From Parabacteroides sp. AM08-6 (lineage in GTDB: Bacteria > Bacteroidota > Bacteroidia > Bacteroidales > Tannerellaceae), in contig NZ_QRMP01000003.1 of the NCBI RefSeq assembly GCF_003473295.1, positions 124,001 to 188,000 of the forward strand: a DNA stretch of 64,000 bases. The letters are read 5' to 3'. Below the pieces are notes generated by a model. The model had not been told where the DNA came from and did no database searches. It was given only the letters and a program-made list of their open reading frames with translations. Position numbers and translations under genes: made by a program. Shown here piece after piece: positions 1 through 10,744 of this stretch; positions within the stretch are counted from its first letter, which is position 1; each line of letters begins with the position of its first letter.

Positions 1-176
1 ACCCATCCTTTGAAATTAATATTGTCAACGAACTTTTCCTGATTGTCTAAAACCTTCAGCGTTGTATCCTGCATCAAATCCTGGGCGTCATCACGATTTG
101 CGGTGAGCATCAATGCAAAATTCATCATATTTTCTTGCATGCTCAATAATTTTTTCTGAAATTGCAACGCATTCAT
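1..176 (-). CDS. ECF-type RNA polymerase sigma factor, N-terminal part (cut by window edge)
   Basis: The minus strand reads MNALQFQKKLLSMQENMMNF and continues through TANRDDAQDLMQDTTLKVLDN up to the window edge, so about 58 codons are visible. The helix with DDAQDLMQDT is the conserved part of sigma-70 region 2 in small Bacteroidetes sigma factors, which direct core polymerase to a limited set of promoters. The start ATG lies at 176-174. A TATATTTG -7 element at 248-241 gives a leader of about 60 bases. Region 4 lies outside the window, so the subgroup cannot be named. No anti-sigma gene is visible on this side. Confidence 0.8.
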   Translation of the reverse strand, partial: MNALQFQKKLLSMQENMMNFALMLTANRDDAQDLMQDTTLKVLDNQEKFVDNINFKGW

Positions 177-240
177 ATTATTTACTTTTTATAAAGGTTA
201 ATACCGGTTAAGTATTGTCCTTCACCATTGAAGAACATGA

Positions 241-248
241 CAAATATA
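241..248 (-). promoter_or_regulatory. -7 promoter element of the sigma factor gene
   Basis: On the minus strand this reads TATATTTG, an exact match to the Bacteroidetes -7 consensus TAnnTTTG, about 65 bases upstream of the sigma-factor ATG. No clear -33 TTG is seen at the right spacing. Confidence 0.5.
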
Positions 249-437
249 GAGATTCTTTTTTAAAAAGAACCCGGTTTGAGAAATATTAATATTAAAAATC
301 GTAACTTAATATATAAATAGCAAACGGGCCTGAAAATGAATAGCATTTACAAGTTTTTGAGCCTTTAAAATACAAAATTCACAACATGTATGTTACAAAT
401 TCATACATAATGTAAAAGAGACAGATAATAATAAAAA

Positions 438-1832
438 ATGAAAAAAAATTCAGCACTTTTTTGGATTGCCCTATTTATGCTGGCAATACCTTTTATATCG
501 GCGGAAAATCAACCGGCACTGGTATATAAAATTGATATACAAAAAGAAATCAATAATACAGCCCGCCTCTATCTGAGTAACGGTTTATCAGAAGCCAATG
601 CTTTAGGTGCAGACGCTATTCTCCTCCACCTGAACACGTATGGAGGTCTAGTTGATGTTGCGGATTCGATGCGTACGGCAATTTTATACAATCCGATACC
701 CGTTTATGTATTTGTCGATAACAATGCTGCTTCCGCAGGAGCACTTATCTCAATCGCATGTAAAAAAATATATATGAGAAAAGGCGCGAATATCGGAGCT
801 GCCACTGTGGTCAATCAAACCGGTTCCGCCATGCCGGACAAATATCAGTCGTATATGCGTTCCATGATGCGTTCCACAGCCGAAGCACACGGACAAGATA
901 CCATTATCCAAGGAAAAGACACTCTATATAAATGGATACGAGATCCCAAAATTGCAGAGGCTATGGTTGACGAACGCGTTGTAATACCGAACCTGATAGA
1001 CACCGGAAAGGTCTTGACTTTTACGGCCCAAGAAGCACAAAAATGGGGATATTGCGACGGAATAGCAGAAACAACAGATGAAATTATCACCCAATATATG
1101 GGATACAAAAATTACGAAATAAAAACATATAAACCCGATTGGTTTGACGAAATAAAAGGTTTTTTGATGAATCCTTTTTTACAATCTATTCTTATCATTA
1201 TTATAATAGGTGGAATCTATTTTGAAATGCAAACGCCTGGACTCGGATTTCCATCGGCTGCAGCAGTATTAGCCGCTGTTCTTTACTTTGCTCCTCTCTA
1301 TATAGACGGCTTGGCTGCCAATTGGGAAATCCTTCTTTTCATTATCGGAGTTCTTCTGATTGGATTGGAAGTATTTGTCATTCCCGGTTTCGGAGTCGCA
1401 GGTATCAGTGGTATAATTTTAGTGGTTGGCGGGCTGACAATGGCTTTATTAGGCAACAATAATTTTAATTTTGAGACTGTCAGCCAAAAAGAATTAGGAG
1501 AAGCAATCCTGATTGTCCTAGTCGGATTAGTAGCAGGTTTTGTCCTGATGATTTGGTTATCCAACAAAATAGGGCACAAAGGAATATTCAGAAAAGTAGC
1601 ACTGAATACCGACCTGGAAGATTCAATTTCTTCACCCGACCTATCTTCATTGGTAGGAAAAGAAGGGACAGCCGCAACTGTGCTGCGCCCATCCGGAAAG
1701 GTAATCGTTAATGGAGAATTTTATGATGGCGTTTCCGAGTCCGGTTTTATCGACAAAGGACGTAAGGTCAAAATTACCCGTTTCGAAAATGCACAGGTTT
1801 ATGTGGAAACCATTCCGGATATCCTTTCATAA
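438..1832 (+). CDS. NfeD family membrane-bound serine protease (ClpP class)
   Basis: A 464-residue protein with a signal peptide or signal anchor at residues 1-22. A ClpP/SppA-like protease domain follows at about 25-215. The segment NNAASAGALIS contains the probable nucleophile Ser99. Four to five membrane segments lie at about 245-375, and a soluble NfeD OB-fold domain ends the protein at about 400-464 (SLVGKEGTAATVLRPSGKV). Long-form NfeD proteins sit in the membrane and are thought to cleave or organise membrane proteins together with stomatin-like partners. No stomatin gene lies next to it here. The ATG at 438 is the only plausible start. The following gene is convergent, six bases away. 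Family assignment is firm; substrate unknown. Confidence 0.9.
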   Translation: MKKNSALFWIALFMLAIPFISAENQPALVYKIDIQKEINNTARLYLSNGLSEANALGADAILLHLNTYGGLVDVADSMRTAILYNPIPVYVFVDNNAASAGALISIACKKIYMRKGANIGAATVVNQTGSAMPDKYQSYMRSMMRSTAEAHGQDTIIQGKDTLYKWIRDPKIAEAMVDERVVIPNLIDTGKVLTFTAQEAQKWGYCDGIAETTDEIITQYMGYKNYEIKTYKPDWFDEIKGFLMNPFLQSILIIIIIGGIYFEMQTPGLGFPSAAAVLAAVLYFAPLYIDGLAANWEILLFIIGVLLIGLEVFVIPGFGVAGISGIILVVGGLTMALLGNNNFNFETVSQKELGEAILIVLVGLVAGFVLMIWLSNKIGHKGIFRKVALNTDLEDSISSPDLSSLVGKEGTAATVLRPSGKVIVNGEFYDGVSESGFIDKGRKVKITRFENAQVYVETIPDILS

Positions 1833-1838
1833 GAACCA

Positions 1839-2477
1839 CTAAGAAGAAATTCGGCGATATAGGATGTGTTTATCTTCTACGATATATTGCAAAGCATTGA
1901 TTGCCAATAAATCGCTTAATATGTTTTTAGCCGTATAGTAATTGATACGGCCGATACGACAAAATTGGCGGATATTGATGGACGGATTTTCATCCAGATA
2001 AGCAAACAAACGTTCTACCGGTTTACTGATTTTCAAGAGAGTACCATCCGGTTGATGCTTTTTTTGCCAAGCCATGATTAACACTTCGTTTGCCAGAATA
2101 TTCTCGTCGGCGACACGGATATAAGCTTTATATTTATCATCTTTATCCGGAGCTTCGTAAGGTTTATCCGGGCTGGGAGCGATATAAACTTCCAGGACTG
2201 TTTTCCCGTTTACATCCCAGCGTGTCGCCTCAAACGGAACCTCCGGACGTGTATACATCCGGGAAGCAGCTTCAATCATATAATATTCTTCTTCACTGCG
2301 AACACCGGATATATTTCCGTTATCTTTTACACCTATCAATAACCGCCCCCCGTCGGTATTGGCAAAAGCACTCAATGTACGGGCAATCTTCTTACTATCG
2401 CTCACTTCAAACTTAAAATCGAGTTGCTGATGTTCTCCCTGCTCTATCAACGCTTCTATCGGATGTTTCTTCTTCAT
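1839..2477 (-). CDS. AlbA_2 (Schlafen-like) putative DNA-binding protein
   Basis: 212 residues. The N-terminal half (about 10-130) is an AlbA_2 domain: LDFKFEVSDSKKIARTLSAF followed by FANTDGGRLLIGVKDNGNISG, the typical core of this family. The C-terminal part (about 150-212) has a helix-turn-helix look (INIRQFCRIGRINYYTAKNI). Such proteins are annotated as ATP-binding or transcriptional regulators, mostly without a proven function. The gene is convergent with the NfeD gene and divergent from the Kef-type antiporter, whose promoter it faces across 70 bases, so local regulation is possible but unproven. Confidence 0.75.
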   Translation of the reverse strand: MKKKHPIEALIEQGEHQQLDFKFEVSDSKKIARTLSAFANTDGGRLLIGVKDNGNISGVRSEEEYYMIEAASRMYTRPEVPFEATRWDVNGKTVLEVYIAPSPDKPYEAPDKDDKYKAYIRVADENILANEVLIMAWQKKHQPDGTLLKISKPVERLFAYLDENPSINIRQFCRIGRINYYTAKNILSDLLAINALQYIVEDKHILYRRISS

Positions 2478-2489
2478 TTTGGCAGATTA

Positions 2490-2525
2490 TTTGAAAGGCA
2501 AAATTAAAATAAATACATAACTTTG
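2490..2525 (+). promoter_or_regulatory. Promoter of the antiporter-kdsB operon
   Basis: TAACTTTG at 2518-2525 matches the Bacteroidetes -7 consensus. TTTG at 2490-2493 is a possible -33 element at a rather long spacing of 24. The -7 element ends 22 bases before the ATG at 2548. Confidence 0.55.
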
Positions 2526-2547
2526 CCAACGGAAAAACAATGAAAGC

Positions 2548-4815
2548 ATGTCTCAGATTGCATCTTTAATATCAGATCTCGCCGTCATCTTAATCTCTGC
2601 AGGATTGATAACCTTGCTTTTCAAAAAATTAAAGCAACCGGTTGTACTTGGATATATTGTTGCCGGTATCCTGGCTGGTCCTTCTATTAAACAAATTCCG
2701 ACAGTATCGGATGTGGAGAGTATCCGTATCTGGGCAGATATTGGTGTAATCTTTCTTCTTTTCGCTTTAGGCTTGGATTTCAGTTTCAAAAAACTGATGA
2801 AAGTCGGAGGCACAGCCGTCATTGGGGCTATCACGATTGTGATTGGAATGATGACTCTTGGCTATACAACCGGATTATCTTTGGGTTGGGGCCACATGAA
2901 CAGCCTGTTTCTCGGAGGAATGCTCTCCATGTCATCTACCACCATTATATTCAAAGCCTTCGATGACATGGGGCTGCGTAATCAGCGTTTTGCCGGTGTC
3001 GTATTCGGCATTTTGGTTGTCGAAGACCTTTTCGCTGTATTATTAATGGTATTACTGTCCACCTTAGCTGTCAGCAAACATGTAGAAGGTATGGAACTAC
3101 TGAACAGCGTTGTCAAACTGGGAGTATTTCTGCTCTTTTGTTTTGTAATCGGTATCTATTTAATTCCCTCTTTCCTGAAAAAGACGAAAACATTTTTAAA
3201 TGATGAAACACTTCTGATTGTCAGTCTCGGACTTTGTCTCGGAATGGTCATTATCGCAACAAAAGCCGGTTTTTCATCCGCACTCGGGGCTTTTGTGATG
3301 GGTTCTATTTTGGCAGAGACCGTTGAAGCTGAGCGCATTGAACGAATCATAAAACCGGTAAAAGATTTATTTGGAGCCATATTCTTTGTATCGGTCGGAA
3401 TGTTGATAGACCCGGAACTTCTTTGGGAATACAAATTCCCGATTTTAATCCTTACCCTTGTAGTCATAGTCGGCCAAATATTATTTGCAGGCTTTGGCGT
3501 CCTACTTTCCGGACAACCTGTAAAAATAGCGATACAATCAGGATTTTCACTTGCTCAAATCGGTGAATTTGCTTTTATCATTGCTGCCTTAGGGCTTTCA
3601 TTAGGCGTAACAAGCCATTTTCTTTATCCGATTGTTGTTGCGGTTTCCGTTATTACGACATTCTTCACACCCTATATGATTCGTATGGCAGAACCAGCCT
3701 GGCAAATAGCCGAGCGTATCATTCCGAAATCGTGGATGAAATTCCTTGAGCGCTACTCCTCCGGTTCAAATACAATCCGGCAAAAGAGTGCCTGGAATAA
3801 ACTGTTGAAAGCATTGGTTCGTATAGTCGGAACTTATACGGCTGTTACACTCGTACTTATTTTCATCTGGTTGCAATTTATCTCTCCTTTTATAATAAAG
3901 GAACTTCCAGGTATACGCGGGGAAATTATTTCACTCGTTTTAATATTGTTGCTGATATCACCTATGCTACGAGCTATCATGATGAAAAAAAATCATTCAG
4001 TCGAATTCCAACAACTCTGGCTGGATAATAAATACAACCGGGGACCATTAGTCTCGCTGATTATTCTTCGTATTATACTCTGTATCGGCATGGTAATGCT
4101 GCCTGTAGCCCGCCTTCTGAATATGGCTGCCGGTATTGTACTGGCAATTGCCGCAACCGTTATTGTCATCGTTATTTTCTCGAAACGGCTAAAACGGCAA
4201 TCTATCCTGATGGAGCGTCACTTTTTCACCAACCTGACAGCCAGGGAGATGGAAAACGAGCGGAAAGCACCTATCAATCAACGTTTTGCCAATCACCTTT
4301 TGGAACGAGACCTGCATCTGGCGGACTTTGAAGTAAAACAAAATTCTCCCAGTATGGGCAAAACACTGAAAGAATTAAACTTCCGGCAAAAATGTAATGT
4401 AAATATCGTAACAATTATTCGCGGAGACAGACGTATCAATATTCCGGGAGGAGAAGAACGGCTTTATCCTTACGACAAGCTGGTAGTAGTCGGAGCTGAC
4501 GATGACCTCGAACATTTCCGCCAATATCTGGAAGAACGATACAAAACAGCACAAAAAAACGGACAAGTACAAGCGGAAGAAGTGAATATGGAACAATTCA
4601 TCATAGTAGAAGGCTCCCGCCTGATAGGACGTACCATCTTAGAATCCGGCATTCGGGATAAAGCAGCCTGCTTGGTGATTGGTATCGAAAGAGGAAACAG
4701 CTCCATTAAGAATCCGTCTCCTTCAACTATATTCCAGGAGGGAGATATTGTATGGATTGTAGGTGAACATGAAAAAGTACTCCGCCTGAGTGAAGGCAAA
4801 ACAGTAAATAACTAA
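2548..4815 (+). CDS. Kef-type cation:proton antiporter (CPA2) with C-terminal TrkA_C domains
   Basis: 755 residues. Residues about 5-385 form the CPA2 Na+/H+ exchanger core, with the repeated membrane segments and the conserved [12 protein letters not shown] and [11 protein letters not shown] motifs. A second group of hydrophobic segments covers about 420-565. The soluble tail carries two TrkA_C-like ligand-binding modules (about 605-685 and 690-750; for example [16 protein letters not shown] and [15 protein letters not shown]). Such proteins exchange K+ or Na+ for protons across the inner membrane and are gated by a small ligand bound at the TrkA_C module. kdsB follows after 13 bases and is probably cotranscribed. 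The ion is not predictable from sequence. Confidence 0.88.
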   Translation: MSQIASLISDLAVILISAGLITLLFKKLKQPVVLGYIVAGILAGPSIKQIPTVSDVESIRIWADIGVIFLLFALGLDFSFKKLMKVGGTAVIGAITIVIGMMTLGYTTGLSLGWGHMNSLFLGGMLSMSSTTIIFKAFDDMGLRNQRFAGVVFGILVVEDLFAVLLMVLLSTLAVSKHVEGMELLNSVVKLGVFLLFCFVIGIYLIPSFLKKTKTFLNDETLLIVSLGLCLGMVIIATKAGFSSALGAFVMGSILAETVEAERIERIIKPVKDLFGAIFFVSVGMLIDPELLWEYKFPILILTLVVIVGQILFAGFGVLLSGQPVKIAIQSGFSLAQIGEFAFIIAALGLSLGVTSHFLYPIVVAVSVITTFFTPYMIRMAEPAWQIAERIIPKSWMKFLERYSSGSNTIRQKSAWNKLLKALVRIVGTYTAVTLVLIFIWLQFISPFIIKELPGIRGEIISLVLILLLISPMLRAIMMKKNHSVEFQQLWLDNKYNRGPLVSLIILRIILCIGMVMLPVARLLNMAAGIVLAIAATVIVIVIFSKRLKRQSILMERHFFTNLTAREMENERKAPINQRFANHLLERDLHLADFEVKQNSPSMGKTLKELNFRQKCNVNIVTIIRGDRRINIPGGEERLYPYDKLVVVGADDDLEHFRQYLEERYKTAQKNGQVQAEEVNMEQFIIVEGSRLIGRTILESGIRDKAACLVIGIERGNSSIKNPSPSTIFQEGDIVWIVGEHEKVLRLSEGKTVNN

Positions 4816-4828
4816 AAAACAAGAATAT

Positions 4829-5593
4829 ATGAAATTTATTGGCATAATACCGGCGCGTTACGCTTCTACCCGTTTTCCGGGGAAACCTTTGGCAGACATG
4901 GCCGGGAAACCGATGATACAGCGCGTCTACGAACAAGTTGAAGGCGTTTTGGACAATGTTTGTGTAGCAACCGATGATACACGAATCGAGACTGCCGTCA
5001 AAAACTTCGGTGGTAATGTGGTCATGACATCCGCCCAACATCGTAGCGGGACCGACCGTTGTTACGAAGCTTACTGTAAAGCAGGAAAAGGGTATGATGT
5101 CGTTGTAAACATACAAGGAGACGAACCTTTTATCCACCCGGAACAAATAGAAACATTAAAAGCCTGCTTCAACAACGAGCAAGTAGAAATTGCAACACTC
5201 GTAAAGCCTTTCCGACCGGACGATGACTTCGAAACGACCTTATTCAATGCCAACTCTCCGAAAGTCGTATTGAATAAAAACAGTGAAGCCATGTACTTTA
5301 GCCGCTCCATTATTCCTTATATGAGAGGGAAAAAATACACGGAATGGCTACCTAACCATACCTATTATAAACACATCGGTTTATATGCTTACCGGGCCGA
5401 CACGCTAAAAGAAATCACCCTCCTGCCCCAATCACCGCTCGAATTAGCTGAAAGCCTGGAACAACTCCGCTGGCTGGAAAACGGATATAGGATAAAAGTG
5501 GGTATTACCAACCGTGAAACAATCGGTATCGATACACCCGAAGATATGGAAAAAGCATTGGCTTTTCTTAATAATCAGCATAAAACCCGATAG
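4829..5593 (+). CDS. kdsB: 3-deoxy-manno-octulosonate cytidylyltransferase
   Basis: 254 residues, the usual length for KdsB. It activates Kdo with CTP to give CMP-Kdo for lipopolysaccharide inner-core synthesis in the cytoplasm. The N-terminal nucleotide-binding motif [20 protein letters not shown] and the metal-site segment [11 protein letters not shown] are both intact, as is the C-terminal [11 protein letters not shown]. It follows the antiporter by 13 bases. Its last 26 bases overlap the 3' end of the convergent membrane-protein gene. Confidence 0.95.
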   Translation: MKFIGIIPARYASTRFPGKPLADMAGKPMIQRVYEQVEGVLDNVCVATDDTRIETAVKNFGGNVVMTSAQHRSGTDRCYEAYCKAGKGYDVVVNIQGDEPFIHPEQIETLKACFNNEQVEIATLVKPFRPDDDFETTLFNANSPKVVLNKNSEAMYFSRSIIPYMRGKKYTEWLPNHTYYKHIGLYAYRADTLKEITLLPQSPLELAESLEQLRWLENGYRIKVGITNRETIGIDTPEDMEKALAFLNNQHKTR

Positions 5594-6395
5594 AAGCAAC
5601 CAGAGCAGCCAATAAAACAACGATTGTCACAGAAACAGAAGAAATGCTTATACGCATATCTCTGATTGATTTTATTTGCAACAACAGCAAACTAAAACAG
5701 AACAATATGGCCGGAAATAATGCCGGAATTCCATAGTAAGGGTACAGGTATGCTTGTTCCCCGCTCATGTGATATAAATGCTGCATCAAATTGGGTAAAA
5801 ATCCGCAAGCAATCAATAACACCAACCAATATCCCCATTGTTTCCTGTTTTTCCCGGCTTCATAAAGCAAAATCAATATCACAAAAGTATTTAGTCTATT
5901 TCCTGCCAAAACATAAATAACAGGCAATGATAAAAGCCCGAAAACCATACTGGCTTTTACATTTCTGATTTGTGTATATTCAAAGAAAACGGAGAGCGAA
6001 ATAATAAAAGACAAGACAGACGATAACAAATAATTCGAATTACAATATCCGCCCCATTCAAACATTATAGGAAAAAAAGCAAACAAAAAAGCCATCTCAC
6101 CCACATCAAATTTCTTCAAAATGCGAAAAATCAGCCACCACTCCAGAAGCAAAATTGCAGTGAGCAGATAAGGAAAACCTTGCGGAGTCGAAAGAGACAT
6201 AAGAAAATCCCCTGCATAACAAGCAAGCCACGCAGGTTTATCTCCATAAGAAATAAAATAATCGATTGTATACAAAAAAGCATTTCCTTCTCCTTTCAGA
6301 AAGTCTCCGGAATAAAAACTCTGAAAAAACCAAACACAGGCAATAGCAAAAATTCCTATTGCAATGCCTTGCAAAAGAACAACCTTTTTTACCAT
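5568..6395 (-). CDS. Short DUF6057-like polytopic membrane protein
   Basis: 275 residues with about seven to eight hydrophobic segments and no soluble domain. The start ([19 protein letters not shown], then [20 protein letters not shown]) resembles the N-terminal membrane half of Bacteroidales DUF6057 proteins as I remember them. Those usually continue into a large soluble C-terminal half that is absent here. The reading frame ends inside the 3' end of convergent kdsB (26-base overlap), so the gene may be a truncated relic or a natural short form. A good promoter lies upstream (TTTG-N17-TATATTTG at 6530-6502), which argues for expression. Function unknown; the family name is a memory-based inference. 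Confidence 0.6.
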   Translation of the reverse strand: MVKKVVLLQGIAIGIFAIACVWFFQSFYSGDFLKGEGNAFLYTIDYFISYGDKPAWLACYAGDFLMSLSTPQGFPYLLTAILLLEWWLIFRILKKFDVGEMAFLFAFFPIMFEWGGYCNSNYLLSSVLSFIISLSVFFEYTQIRNVKASMVFGLLSLPVIYVLAGNRLNTFVILILLYEAGKNRKQWGYWLVLLIACGFLPNLMQHLYHMSGEQAYLYPYYGIPALFPAILFCFSLLLLQIKSIRDMRISISSVSVTIVVLLAALVASIGFYADY

Positions 6396-6501
6396 GTGAA
6401 ACTATTTATACCTTTATAAACCCTATAACCCCACAAATGGAAATTGCATCCAATAAGCCTCAACTTTACACACTACCCACCGACTTATCTTCATACGGAT
6501 A

Positions 6502-6530
6502 CAAATATAGAATCTTTTTCGCAATTCAAA
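6502..6530 (-). promoter_or_regulatory. Promoter of the DUF6057-like gene
   Basis: On the minus strand TTTG (6530-6527) is followed after 17 bases by TATATTTG (6509-6502), a full Bacteroidetes promoter. The leader to the ATG at 6395 would be about 100 bases. Confidence 0.65.
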
Positions 6531-6614
6531 CCATACAAACCCATTTATTTTCAACGCATGAAGATTATTCTTTTATTATTCTTATTCATATTCAACTTAC
6601 TTTACCTATAAAAA

Positions 6615-6681
6615 AAGATGCTTCGAAAACCAAGCTGTCCTCATCTTATATGAAGGAACAGGCTGGTATTCGAAACATCTT
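6615..6681 (-). terminator. Long hairpin terminator after yidC
   Basis: An imperfect inverted repeat of about 26 bp per arm (AAGATGCTTCGAAAACCA against its complement ending in ACATCTT) with a loop of about 14 bases. On the minus strand it is followed by a run of six T. It sits 32 bases after the yidC stop and ends the pyrG-yidC transcript. Confidence 0.75.
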
Positions 6682-6712
6682 CTCTAAATCTATTATCCGT
6701 CCTAAACGAATA

Positions 6713-8620
6713 TTATCTGTTTTTCCTCTGTTGTTTTTGTCTATCCAACTGAGCTTGCTGCGCTTTTTGAGCTTCTTCCAGACGTTTCATAAAACCGGAC
6801 TTCTTCAACGGCTTCTTTTTATTTGCTTCCAGCTTTGCCAGCAACTTGTCTTCGTTGATTGTATAGCGGAAAATAATAGTCTGCAAAATCGTAATCAAAG
6901 TCGAGATAAAGTAATAATATGTCAGACCGGATGCATACTGATTGAAGAATACCAGCATCATCACCGGCATCATATACATCATCACCTTCATACCCGGCAT
7001 CTGCTGCTGTCCGGTATTTGTCTGATCCATATTGAACTTTGTATAAATAATGTTCGTTATAGTCATCAGCAAACAGAACAAACTGATGTGATTTCCAAAA
7101 TATGGAGTTATAAACGGTATATTGGCATTCCAGCTAATAATCGCATCGTAAGTAGATAAATCATGCGCCCAAAGAAAACTCTGATGACGCAATTCGATTG
7201 CCGACGGGAAGAACATGAATAATGCCACCAAAATAGGCATCTGCAACAACATCGGCACACATCCGGCCATAGGGCTTGCACCTGCACGGCTATACAATTC
7301 CATCGTCGCACGCTGACGCTCCACTGCCTTATCCTGTCCCGGATATTTTGCATTAAGCTCTTCCACCTGCGGACGCAATACACGCATTTTCGCAGACGAC
7401 ATATAAGACTTGTAAGTCAACGGGAATAAAATAAGTTTCACAATCACGGTAAGCAGGAAAATCAACAAACCGTAACTATGAATAAACTGTCCGAGGAAAT
7501 TAAACAAAGGAATTACAAAATATTGGTTCACCCAACGGAATATTCCCCAACCCAGCGGAACAATCTTTTCCAAATCCAACCTATTTTCGGAAGAAACACC
7601 TTCATTGAACGATTTCAGCAACGAGAATTGGTTCGGACCGAAATAGAAACGCAGATTGGTCGCCTCATTCCCCTTCAAGTCGAAAGGAACAGAAGTTGTC
7701 GTTTTATAATCTTTCAGATATGGGCCATCCGCCGGCAGCATTTTAGAATCGATTGTAGTCGATTCGAAACCTTCGTTCCCGGCTATCAGGATAGACGAAA
7801 AATACATGTCCTTATAAGCAATCCATTTCAGACGATTGGACAACTGCTTGCTGTCGTTCTTTGTCTCGCTCAGATATTCCACGTCATCGGCCATAAATTT
7901 GTAGTAAACCGTGGCATAACGGTCTTCAAATTTACGCCCTTTTTCCTGCTGGGTGATTTTCTGTTGCCAAAGTAAATCCAAAGCAGTCGTACTCGGAGAC
8001 AAAACACCGTTCAATCCTGTACCTTTGATGGAGAAATCCAGCATATAACTATCCGGCTTCAAGGAATAAATAAAATCCAGAGAACTGCCCTCTCCCGTAT
8101 TCAGGCGCATGATTAAGCTATTGGCATCCGCACCTTTTACCGGAGTAAAATACAAATCACCCGTATTTACAACACGGTTGGTAGCCGTAACCAAGGTAAA
8201 GTCAAATTTGGAATCAGCTCCGTCAAACAATACCAGCGGCTTTTCCTGGTAATTATCATACTCTTTCAAACGGACATAACTGACACGTCCTCCTTTATTA
8301 GACAAACGAACTTCAATCAGCTCATTTTCCAAAACAGTAAAAGCATCTTCTCCAACCATCGCATCAGCAAAAACGCCAAAGCTACTCTGCAAACGGGCTA
8401 CCCGAACCGAATCGGGCAAATCCGCCAATGCGTCTTCCATTTTTGCCTCTTTGTTCTCCTCTTTCTGCTGTTCCAACTGTTTTGCATATTCCACCTGCGC
8501 TATTGAATCCTGCATCCGGCGCTGGGCCTCCAACTGTTCCGGTGTAGGTTTGTTCAACCAGGTAAACGCAAATAAGACTACTCCAATAAGCAGAAAACCT
8601 ATTATCGTGTTTTTATCCAT
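6713..8620 (-). CDS. yidC: Membrane protein insertase YidC
   Basis: 635 residues. It inserts inner-membrane proteins with or without the Sec translocon. An N-terminal membrane anchor (about 5-22) precedes a large periplasmic domain (about 60-355). The conserved five-helix insertase core follows (about 365-600), including the SYGLLIFLLTVIVKLILFPL and PMAGCVPMLLQMPILVALFM regions. The tail is basic and glutamine/lysine-rich, as expected for ribosome contact. It starts six bases after pyrG ends, so the two are cotranscribed; a strong hairpin terminator follows. Confidence 0.96.
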   Translation of the reverse strand: MDKNTIIGFLLIGVVLFAFTWLNKPTPEQLEAQRRMQDSIAQVEYAKQLEQQKEENKEAKMEDALADLPDSVRVARLQSSFGVFADAMVGEDAFTVLENELIEVRLSNKGGRVSYVRLKEYDNYQEKPLVLFDGADSKFDFTLVTATNRVVNTGDLYFTPVKGADANSLIMRLNTGEGSSLDFIYSLKPDSYMLDFSIKGTGLNGVLSPSTTALDLLWQQKITQQEKGRKFEDRYATVYYKFMADDVEYLSETKNDSKQLSNRLKWIAYKDMYFSSILIAGNEGFESTTIDSKMLPADGPYLKDYKTTTSVPFDLKGNEATNLRFYFGPNQFSLLKSFNEGVSSENRLDLEKIVPLGWGIFRWVNQYFVIPLFNFLGQFIHSYGLLIFLLTVIVKLILFPLTYKSYMSSAKMRVLRPQVEELNAKYPGQDKAVERQRATMELYSRAGASPMAGCVPMLLQMPILVALFMFFPSAIELRHQSFLWAHDLSTYDAIISWNANIPFITPYFGNHISLFCLLMTITNIIYTKFNMDQTNTGQQQMPGMKVMMYMMPVMMLVFFNQYASGLTYYYFISTLITILQTIIFRYTINEDKLLAKLEANKKKPLKKSGFMKRLEEAQKAQQAQLDRQKQQRKNR

Positions 8621-8626
8621 CTAAAA

Positions 8627-10249
<1,623 letters not shown>

Positions 10250-10290
10250 TTAATTATCTTTTGTAATTGCGTACTAGCATTTCAAAACTG

Positions 10291-10320
10291 CAAAGTTAAT
10301 TATTTTCATCCACATGACAA
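10291..10320 (-). promoter_or_regulatory. Promoter of pyrG-yidC
   Basis: On the minus strand TTG (10320-10318), a 19-base spacer and TAACTTTG (10298-10291) make an exact Bacteroidetes housekeeping promoter. Confidence 0.75.
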
Positions 10321-10447
10321 GGGCTGTCATCTTTTTTCCGGCAGAAGCGATTTATTCCATACCAACAAGATAATTTTTTCATACCTACAAAATAAAAATC
10401 CATGCCTATGAAATTGAAATTTTTACCCGTGCCATTTATCGGTTGAC

Positions 10448-10504
10448 AATTATCAGCCAGTTGGCTGATAACCGTCGGCCAAGTGGCTGATAATTATCGG
10501 CCAG
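10448..10504. repeat. Tandem palindromic repeat (TGGCTGATAA family)
   Basis: A perfect inverted repeat TTATCAGCCA-GT-TGGCTGATAA (10450-10471) is followed by a second and third related unit (TGGCTGATAA then ATCGGCCA, at intervals of about 22 bases). The array lies in the 507-base gap between the pyrG promoter and the DUF3078-like gene. The rest of that gap (10321-10447 and 10505-10744) shows only AT-rich sequence and a weak -7-like TAATTTCG at 10704-10711. Confidence 0.7.
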
Positions 10505-10744
10505 TAAATTCCATGGCAGAAAAGAAGAAATAGATAGGGAGGAAAATACTCAAATATAGCAAGATATAAATCATTCCTCCATAAAGAATCGAATTTACAA
10601 ATCAACGCAATATACGTATCACCACAAATTTTATAGAACATACGTTGGCAACGTTAAGTTTGTTATAGGATGTAAAAGATTAGTACATCTCATACTTTTT
10701 AGCTAATTTCGCACCGAATATATCAATTAATGTAAAAAGTTACT

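Noticed and set aside
6359..7159. Plus-strand open frame of 266 codons
   Set aside because: It lies antisense to the yidC 3' end and terminator, has no promoter or ribosome site, and its translation is rich in His, Leu and Phe without any domain.
10453..10641. Minus-strand frame of 62 codons through the TGGCTGATAA repeats
   Set aside because: Its first codons simply translate the palindromic repeat; no promoter or conserved protein features.
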